Under the pieces are notes generated by a model. That model ran no database searches, was not told the origin of the DNA, and worked only from the letters and a program-made list of their open reading frames with translations. From NCBI GenBank assembly GCA_016869695.1, contig VGDN01000055.1, positions 1 through 7,322 of the forward strand: a stretch of 7,322 bases of DNA, in the 5' to 3' direction. The DNA comes from Alphaproteobacteria bacterium (GTDB lineage: Bacteria > Pseudomonadota > Alphaproteobacteria > Rickettsiales > UBA1997). Position numbers and translations under genes: made by a program. This document shows, piece by piece, positions 1-4,949 of this stretch (positions are counted from its first letter, which is position 1; each line of letters starts with the position of its first letter).

Positions 1-457
1 GCGCTTCGTAAGCGAGCTGTCCGCCAAATTCTGCATTTACATCTTCCGGCTTGTTGCCGCGGGCGTCGACGCGAATCCATTTTTTATTCAAGTAAATCGC
101 GTTAACGGTGTGAATGATTTTGCGGTCGGAAATATTTTCGTCGAACATCAAAAGTTGGTCGGAAAATCCACACGGAATTTTTAATCCGCGCAAAATAGCG
201 CACAGTAAAATTGATTTTCCGAAGCAGAATCCAACCTTTGCTGACAAGACTTCGCTCGCTTTCAAAAATGGTTTTTCGATGAGGTATTTTTTGTCGTCCA
301 TTGCGTGATTGATTTCGTCACGCACGAATTCGAAGGCTAATTTTGCGAGTTCAGCTTGATCTTTTGACTTGGCTTGAAGGCTTGAGATTACTGATCGGAT
401 CGCAGGATCGGAAAAATTAATTAAATCAGTTTCTGCTAAAAATTTTTCGTAATTTTC
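1..457 (-). other. Transglutaminase-like domain inside LeuRS (partial)
   Basis: After the LeuRS editing segment AHDERDFEFAKKYNLPIRQVV (up to residue 380) the protein stops looking like LeuRS and matches the stand-alone bacterial transglutaminase-like family from its N-terminus onward: FLAETDLINFSDP (386-398), a helical stretch ending AFEFVRDEI (421-429), KASEVLSAKVGFCFGKSILL with nucleophile C458, IIHTVNAIYLNKKW with H496, and RVDARGNKPEDVNAEF with D511. The Cys-His-Asp order and the spacing (38 and 15 residues) fit the papain-like transglutaminase core, and DARGNK followed by an NAEF or NAQF motif is typical of the stand-alone proteins. The frame is uninterrupted from LeuRS into this domain. 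Normally only a short loop occupies this place in the CP1 domain. Whether LeuRS sequence resumes after it cannot be seen here. Function is unknown: hydrolase, amidase or acyl transferase are all possible. Confidence 0.87.
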
Positions 458-1597
458 GACAACTTGACGGATCGGTAAGTTGTATTTTTTGGCAAATTCG
501 AAATCGCGTTCGTCGTGCGCCGGACAGCCGAAAATCGCGCCAGTGCCGTAATCCATTAAAACGAAATTGGCGACGTAAACGTCTAATTTCCAAGTTGGAT
601 CGAGAGGATGTTCAACTTGTAAAACGGTTTTGAATCCGCGTTTTTCTTGCTTCTCTAAAGTTTGCTCGTCAACAGCCGAGCGATTGCATTCAGTAATGAA
701 ATTTTTGAGATCAGAATTTTTTTCAGCTAATTCTAATGCGATTGGATGATTCGGCGAAATCGCGATGAATGAAGCGCCGAAGAGCGTGTCGGGGCGAGTT
801 GTATAAACCGGAATCGATTCAAAGGTGTCAGACACTTTAGTGTCTGACACTTTAGTGTCTGACACTTTAGTGTCTGACACCTTTGAATGTAGAAAGTTGA
901 TGATCAGACCTTCACTCTTGCCAATCCATTTTTCTTGCATTGTGAGCACGCGCTCATCCCAACCAGGAAGGTTTTTTAATTCGCTCAAAAGCTCTTCCGA
1001 AAAATCAGAAACTTTTAGGAACCACTGCTTGAGTTTCTTCTTTTCAACTAACGCGCCAGAACGCCAGCCGCGGCCGTCGATTACTTGTTCGTTGGCGAGA
1101 ACAGTTTGGTCGATTGGATCCCAGTTGACGTAAGATTCTTTTTGGTAAGCAAGGCCATGTTTGACAAAATCGAGGAAGATTTTTTGCTCATGTTTGTAGT
1201 AGGAAGGAAGGCAGGTGATCACTTCGCGATCCCAATCAAGCGAGAGCCCGATTGACTTCAACTCGCTACGCATCTGTTCAATATTTTTCAGTGTCCAGCT
1301 CTCGGGATGAATCTTGTGTTCAAGTGCAGCATTTTCAGCAGGAAGACCGAAAGCATCAAATCCCATCGGATGCAAAACATTGAAGCCCTGCATTTTTTTA
1401 AAACGGGCTAGAGCATCGCCGATCGTGTAGTTACGTAGATGCCCCATGTGAATTTTTCCCGACGGATAGGGAAACATCTCGAGCACATAATATTTTTCGG
1501 CCGCTGATTTTTCGTCGAATTTAAAAGTTTTTTTTTCCGCCCAAACCTTCTGCCACTTGGCTTCGGATAGTTTGTGGTTGTAGTTAGATGTCATCAT
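1..1597 (-). CDS. leuS: Leucyl-tRNA synthetase with a transglutaminase-like domain inserted in the editing region (3' end missing)
   Basis: Charges tRNA-Leu with leucine in the cytoplasm (class Ia synthetase). The frame is open from the ATG at 1597 to the window edge (532 codons). Visible landmarks are the HIGH-type motif HMGH (residues 50-53), the GFDAFGLPAENAA signature (79-91), a zinc-domain segment whose usual cysteines are replaced (WDPIDQ...GRGWRSG, as in alphaproteobacteria), the threonine-rich editing motif VYTTRPDT (264-271), and GCPAHDERD with D362 at the conserved editing aspartate. The Leu-binding core resumption and KMSKS motif lie beyond the left edge. Two additions break the normal domain: four KVSDT repeats at 239-258 and a transglutaminase-like domain from about residue 381. 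The start ATG overlaps the permease stop (ATGA). A second ATG follows immediately at 1594. No Shine-Dalgarno is evident, so translation is probably coupled to the permease. Identity is certain; activity of the composite enzyme is not known. Confidence 0.97.
   Translation of the reverse strand, partial: MMTSNYNHKLSEAKWQKVWAEKKTFKFDEKSAAEKYYVLEMFPYPSGKIHMGHLRNYTIGDALARFKKMQGFNVLHPMGFDAFGLPAENAALEHKIHPESWTLKNIEQMRSELKSIGLSLDWDREVITCLPSYYKHEQKIFLDFVKHGLAYQKESYVNWDPIDQTVLANEQVIDGRGWRSGALVEKKKLKQWFLKVSDFSEELLSELKNLPGWDERVLTMQEKWIGKSEGLIINFLHSKVSDTKVSDTKVSDTKVSDTFESIPVYTTRPDTLFGASFIAISPNHPIALELAEKNSDLKNFITECNRSAVDEQTLEKQEKRGFKTVLQVEHPLDPTWKLDVYVANFVLMDYGTGAIFGCPAHDERDFEFAKKYNLPIRQVVENYEKFLAETDLINFSDPAIRSVISSLQAKSKDQAELAKLAFEFVRDEINHAMDDKKYLIEKPFLKASEVLSAKVGFCFGKSILLCAILRGLKIPCGFSDQLLMFDENISDRKIIHTVNAIYLNKKWIRVDARGNKPEDVNAEFGGQLAYEA
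817..888. repeat. Palindromic array of four 15-bp units, in frame within leuS
   Basis: Three exact copies of TTTAGTGTCTGACAC (836-850, 851-865, 866-880) follow a variant first unit (GGTGTCAGACAC, 824-835). The whole block is bounded by perfect 20-nt inverted arms, ATTCAAAGGTGTCAGACACT (817-836) and its complement (869-888), so it could fold as one long hairpin or as several small ones. On the coding strand it reads KVSDT four times (residues 239-258) followed by FE. It sits in the beta-hairpin loop just before the VYTTRPDT editing motif, where related LeuRS proteins carry a short variable linker. The unit is a multiple of three, so gain or loss of copies would not shift the frame. The core GTGTCWGACAC resembles REP-type palindromes seen in many genomes; that link is from memory. 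Confidence 0.93.
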
Positions 1598-2973
1598 TTA
1601 TTGAGAGGAGATCTCTTGCGCGAGTAAAAGAAATAAACGGCGAGGCCGAAGGCGAACCAGATGAAGAAAGGTTTGCCGGACTCAAGCAGCAAGGTGTAAA
1701 TCAAATAGCCACAGCTGATGACTGCTAGTGGGGCGACCACAAAAACCGCCGGACAGTGGAAGGCACGAGGAATGTCAGGACGTTGAATACGCAACACTAC
1801 AACACCACTCGACACTACACAAAAAGCGACAAGCGTGCCAAGGCTGCTCATCTCACCCATGGTGCGGATTGGTGTGAATCCAGAAATCAAGCAAACTGCA
1901 ACTGCAACCAAGATGCAATTGATGTAGGGCGTACCATATTTTTTGTGCAACTTGCTGAAAGCTGCGGGAATCAAGCCGTCGCGCGACATGGCGAAGAAGA
2001 TGCGCGTCTGGCCATACATCATCACCAACAACACTGTAACCATCCCAGCAATCGCACCAGTTGCCACTAGGGCTGAGCCGATATTGCTACCATTGTCACG
2101 CAGTGCGCGTGCCATCGGTTCGGCATTGTTGAGTGTGGAATAATTCACAATGCCAGTGAGCGCCATGGCAACAACGGCATAGATCAAAGTACAGATGGTT
2201 AGTCCACCAATGATCCCGATTGGGATATCTTTTTTAGGATTGCGACATTCCTCGGCAGTAGTTGCAACCGCATCAAATCCGAGATATGCAAAGAAGATTG
2301 TACCCGCACCAGTCAGGACTCCATTGATGCCAAACGGAAAAAAATTCGCATAATTTTCCATCTTAATATGCGGCACAGCAACAACCAAAAAGACAAAAAT
2401 AATAGTCAGCTTCAAACCAACCAAAACACGGTTGACGATTACGCTTTCGCGTGTTCCGCTGTAAAGCAATAAACCAACAAACAGAGCAATGCAAACCGCT
2501 GGGAGATTAATGACTCCGCCTTCAGACGGGACTTTGGTTAGATATTCCGGCAATTCGACTCCACCCTGTTTTAGCATTCCAACAAAATATCCAGACCAAC
2601 CCGCAGCAACAGTCGAGGCCGCTACCGTGTATTCCAAAATCAATCCGCAAGCAACAAGCCAAGCAACTAATTCACCGAACACTATGTAAGAGTAGGTGTA
2701 AGCACTACCAGCGATTGGAACGGTGGAAGCAAGTTCGGTGTAAGCTAATCCTGCAAACATGCAGACCAATCCGGAAATAATGAAAGAGATCGCAATCGCG
2801 GGCCCCGCGTGCTCCGCCGCAGCAACACCAGTTAAAACGAAGATGCCAGTGCCGATCGCACCACCGACGCCGAGTAGCACCAAATCAAGCGCGCCAAGAC
2901 TTTTCTTCAAAGAATTTTTCTTCACCTCTTCCATGAGAGAGTTGAGACTTTTGGTACGGAATAATGATTTCAT
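1594..2973 (-). CDS. APC-superfamily amino acid permease, CAT (cationic amino acid transporter) type
   Basis: Inner-membrane transporter of 459 residues with about 12 hydrophobic segments. The N-terminus LFRTKSLNSL...SLKKSLGALDLVLLG is characteristic of YhdG/YfnA-like CAT permeases and supports the ATG at 2973 over the internal Met14. The substrate-binding glycine motif GAIGTGIF (38-45) breaks TM1. TM2 and TM3 carry AYTELASTVPIAGSAYTY (77-94). The TM6 region has FFAYLGFDAVATTAEECRNPKKDIP (227-251), and the conserved loop SRDGLIP (330-336) precedes KKYGTPY. The C-terminus ends in short basic residues. Members import or exchange amino acids, often cationic ones; the substrate cannot be read from sequence. 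It starts 37 nt after pilT with degenerate heptamer repeats in the gap and no clear Shine-Dalgarno. It ends by sharing ATGA with leuS, so supply of an amino acid and its charging may be co-expressed. Confidence 0.93.
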   Translation of the reverse strand: MKSLFRTKSLNSLMEEVKKNSLKKSLGALDLVLLGVGGAIGTGIFVLTGVAAAEHAGPAIAISFIISGLVCMFAGLAYTELASTVPIAGSAYTYSYIVFGELVAWLVACGLILEYTVAASTVAAGWSGYFVGMLKQGGVELPEYLTKVPSEGGVINLPAVCIALFVGLLLYSGTRESVIVNRVLVGLKLTIIFVFLVVAVPHIKMENYANFFPFGINGVLTGAGTIFFAYLGFDAVATTAEECRNPKKDIPIGIIGGLTICTLIYAVVAMALTGIVNYSTLNNAEPMARALRDNGSNIGSALVATGAIAGMVTVLLVMMYGQTRIFFAMSRDGLIPAAFSKLHKKYGTPYINCILVAVAVCLISGFTPIRTMGEMSSLGTLVAFCVVSSGVVVLRIQRPDIPRAFHCPAVFVVAPLAVISCGYLIYTLLLESGKPFFIWFAFGLAVYFFYSRKRSPLNK

Positions 2974-2980
2974 TGGATCA

Positions 2981-3003
2981 GGGATAAGGGGGGTAAGTGA
3001 TAA
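2981..3003. repeat. Degenerate heptamer repeats between pilT and the permease
   Basis: The 37-nt gap holds GGGATAA (2981-2987), two extra G, then GGGGTAA (2990-2996) and GTGATAA (2997-3003). These are variants of a GKGRTAA heptamer (TTAYCMC on the coding strand). The middle unit GGGGTAA also occurs in the heptamer array inside mnmG at 6486-6492, so the two sites look like the same repeat family. The block occupies the place where the permease ribosome binding site would be expected, and I see no good Shine-Dalgarno there. Confidence 0.7.
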
Positions 3004-3010
3004 GGAAGAT

Positions 3011-4039
3011 TTAGTCGTTCGCAGAAAGTGCTTCTTCAGCAGTTTCAGAAGTGATGAAGCCTTTGACTAGCAGGTCATTAATCGAATCGCGCATCAAGCA
3101 CATTCCGACTTTTTTACTTAGCTCGATGATGGAGTTGATTTGCGGAATCTTGTCTTCGCGGATGAGGTTACGAATCGACGAGTTGGCAAGCATGATTTCA
3201 TAAGCTGCAACACGACCACCACCCTGCTTCTTCAACAAACGTTGCGAAACCACAGCTTTGATAGAACCAGACAACATTGTGCGCACTACTGCTTTATCTT
3301 CCGAAGGAAATACGTCAATGATACGGTTGATGGTTTGTGCAGCTGAGCTGGTGTGTAGAGTTCCTAAAACCAAGTGACCAGTTTCAGCGGCAGTAAGCGC
3401 TAAGTGGATCGTTTCGATGTCACGCATTTCACCAACCAGAATCACATCCGGATCTTCACGCAACGCACTCTTCAAAGCTGCCGCGAATGATGCGGTGTTG
3501 TTGCCAACTTCGCGTTGGTTGATGAGCGACTTCTTGCATTTATGCACAAACTCCACCGGGTCTTCGATGGTTAGGATATGGTGACTGTGATTGGCGTTAA
3601 TGTGGTCAATTAAACCAGCGAGAGTTGTTGATTTACCGCTACCGGTTGGACCCACCACCAAAACCATCCCTTTTTTTGCCTTAGCCAAACCACGGACGAT
3701 TTCCGGCGCATGCAGCATATCTAAACTTTTAATCTCGGTAGGGATTTCACGAAAGACGATCGCCGGTCCATTAATCGTGCGAAAAGCATTGGCACGAAAA
3801 CGCATGGTATCACCGATCTGCAACGAGTAATCCAACTCCATTTTTTCAGCGTAAATTTTCTTCTGATGATCATTCATGGTCGAATGAATCATGCTTAGAA
3901 CCTGCTCTGCTGTAAGAATGGGAGAGTTAGGAATCGGAGTAATATCTCCATCAATACGCATCGAAGGCATAGAGCCAGTTGTGATGTGAACATCAGAACA
4001 GTGTTGTTTCTTAGCATAAGCCAAAATTTTTTCCATCAT
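3011..4039 (-). CDS. pilT: PilT-like type IV pilus retraction ATPase
   Basis: Cytoplasmic hexameric ATPase of the GspE/PilT secretion ATPase superfamily, expected to power pilus retraction (twitching motility, adhesion or DNA uptake). From the ATG at 4039 it has 342 residues, the normal PilT length. The N-terminal domain carries the variant CSDVHITTGSMPSMRIDG of the usual ASDLHL...RIDG opening. Walker A is GPTGSGKST (130-138), the Asp box is TIEDPVEF (157-164), Walker B is DVILVGEMRD (198-207), the His box is GHLVLGTLHT (221-230), and SIRNLIRE (288-295) is the C-terminal motif typical of PilT rather than PilB. An in-frame TTG at 4066 would add nine residues but lies inside the REP palindrome, so I prefer 4039 (a second ATG is at 4036). 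No strong Shine-Dalgarno is seen. No other pilus gene is in the window. Confidence 0.95.
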   Translation of the reverse strand: MMEKILAYAKKQHCSDVHITTGSMPSMRIDGDITPIPNSPILTAEQVLSMIHSTMNDHQKKIYAEKMELDYSLQIGDTMRFRANAFRTINGPAIVFREIPTEIKSLDMLHAPEIVRGLAKAKKGMVLVVGPTGSGKSTTLAGLIDHINANHSHHILTIEDPVEFVHKCKKSLINQREVGNNTASFAAALKSALREDPDVILVGEMRDIETIHLALTAAETGHLVLGTLHTSSAAQTINRIIDVFPSEDKAVVRTMLSGSIKAVVSQRLLKKQGGGRVAAYEIMLANSSIRNLIREDKIPQINSIIELSKKVGMCLMRDSINDLLVKGFITSETAEEALSAND

Positions 4040-4051
4040 ATGAGGCAAGAG

Positions 4052-4110
4052 GTCACCCTTTGACAAGCTCAGGGTGACATTATCCGGTCACGCTGAGCTT
4101 GTCGAAGCGT
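4052..4110. repeat. Pair of inverted REP-like palindromes (BIME-like) between the TPR gene and pilT
   Basis: Two related units face each other. Unit 1 has arms GTCACCCT (4052-4059) and AGGGTGAC (4071-4078). Unit 2 has arms ACGCT (4090-4094) and AGCGT (4106-4110). Together they form a longer inverted repeat: GACAAGCTCAGGGTGAC (4062-4078) pairs with 4087-4103 with one mismatch and an 8-nt loop. The mismatch position (CCC versus CGC) is matched by a change in the partner arm of each unit (AGGG versus AGCG), so each small stem stays paired. The motif GAGCTTGTCRAAGSGT recalls a widespread intergenic repeat; this is from memory. It fills most of the 76-nt gap and could stabilise the mRNA or attenuate pilT. 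There is no T-run after it, so it is not a standard terminator. Confidence 0.85.
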
Positions 4111-4115
4111 ATGTA

Positions 4116-4949
4116 CTAAACTTTTTTACTAATGAATAAGAGGCGGTTTTTGACTTGGTCGACTGGAATTGACTGTATGTCATTTGGAGCTTTGCGCACC
4201 ACTTCGGAGTAAAGCTCAACTGCTTCGCGATATTTTTCCATCCCATCATAAATCACAGCGAGATTGTATTTGTAGTCGATATTGTCGGAGTCGAGCTTGA
4301 TCGCTTTTTGGAAGAAAGAGATCGCTTGGTCGTAGTTCTTTGATTTGTTGTAAGCCATAGCCGCATAAGCCATGATATTCGCGGAATCAGGATTTTGCAC
4401 AGCTAGCCTTGAAAGCAGATATGTCGCGTCTTGCGGCGTGTCTTGAATCAAAATCTCAAGCAAGTTTCCAACGATTTGATCTTGGTTATCCGCACCATCT
4501 TTCAGCATTTGGTAATAAAGATTTTTAGCCTGACGAAACTGCCCAATTTTTTGATAAACAGTGGCGAGGGAAAATTTTGCGTAAGAATTTCTTGGCTCCT
4601 TTGCGACCACTTGTTTGTAGAGCTCAATGGCCGCTTCATACTGCCCAATCAAAACTAGGTTGTAAGCGAGACGCTCCTTCTCACGCAGATCCTGATTATC
4701 CGATCTAGTCTCGGTTACGACAATGCTAATCCCCGAACCGCTCTTATTATTATCTGCCTTAACATCGCTCTTACTTTCTCTGTTTTTGCTCTTCTTGTAG
4801 AAATCCATTTGCTGCCGTGATGACTTGTCAAACACCAAACTTTTTTCGATCTGACTAATCACGTCAGCCGTTGAAACATAAGTCTCGGCAAGGGCTGGCG
4901 AGATGAAGGCAAACAAAAAACCTACAAAAATGCTTAGCTTAGTTTTCAT
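4116..4949 (-). CDS. Exported TPR-repeat protein of unknown role
   Basis: 277 residues. A clear Sec signal peptide ([21 protein letters not shown], likely cleaved after residue 21) predicts a periplasmic or secreted product without a lipobox cysteine. A charged, low-complexity linker follows (about 42-90, rich in K, S, N and D). Then come tetratricopeptide repeats: about 94-120 ([27 protein letters not shown] region), 123-150, 192-221 ([27 protein letters not shown] region) and 226-256 ([30 protein letters not shown] region). TPRs bind partner proteins; no catalytic motif is visible. It begins 11 nt inside the end of mnmG, which suggests translational coupling, and it precedes pilT. A link to pilus assembly (PilW/PilF-like TPR proteins) is conceivable from position only, and this protein lacks the lipoprotein signal typical of PilF. 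Confidence 0.87.
   Translation of the reverse strand: MKTKLSIFVGFLFAFISPALAETYVSTADVISQIEKSLVFDKSSRQQMDFYKKSKNRESKSDVKADNNKSGSGISIVVTETRSDNQDLREKERLAYNLVLIGQYEAAIELYKQVVAKEPRNSYAKFSLATVYQKIGQFRQAKNLYYQMLKDGADNQDQIVGNLLEILIQDTPQDATYLLSRLAVQNPDSANIMAYAAMAYNKSKNYDQAISFFQKAIKLDSDNIDYKYNLAVIYDGMEKYREAVELYSEVVRKAPNDIQSIPVDQVKNRLLFISKKV

Noticed and set aside
1..457. Possible intein in LeuRS
   Set aside because: No intein-type splice junctions (an N-terminal Cys or Ser block or a terminal HN motif) or homing endonuclease motifs are visible. The content matches a transglutaminase-like domain instead.
817..888. Possible CRISPR array
   Set aside because: The repeats are only 15 bp, directly tandem and have no unique spacers.
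825..1133. Plus-strand reading frame beginning with repeated VSDTL
   Set aside because: It lies entirely opposite leuS. The repeat reads open on both strands because it is palindromic, and the rest shows no protein family.
1598..1640. T-box or leucine leader before leuS
   Set aside because: leuS begins inside the end of the permease gene, with no leader region, specifier stem or terminator structure.
1756..2070. Plus-strand 104-residue frame opposite the permease
   Set aside because: It is antisense to well-conserved permease membrane segments, and its composition is a by-product of hydrophobic codons on the other strand.
4040..4066. TTG start extending pilT by nine residues
   Set aside because: The extension lies inside the REP palindrome, while ATG at 4039 gives the normal PilT N-terminus and length.
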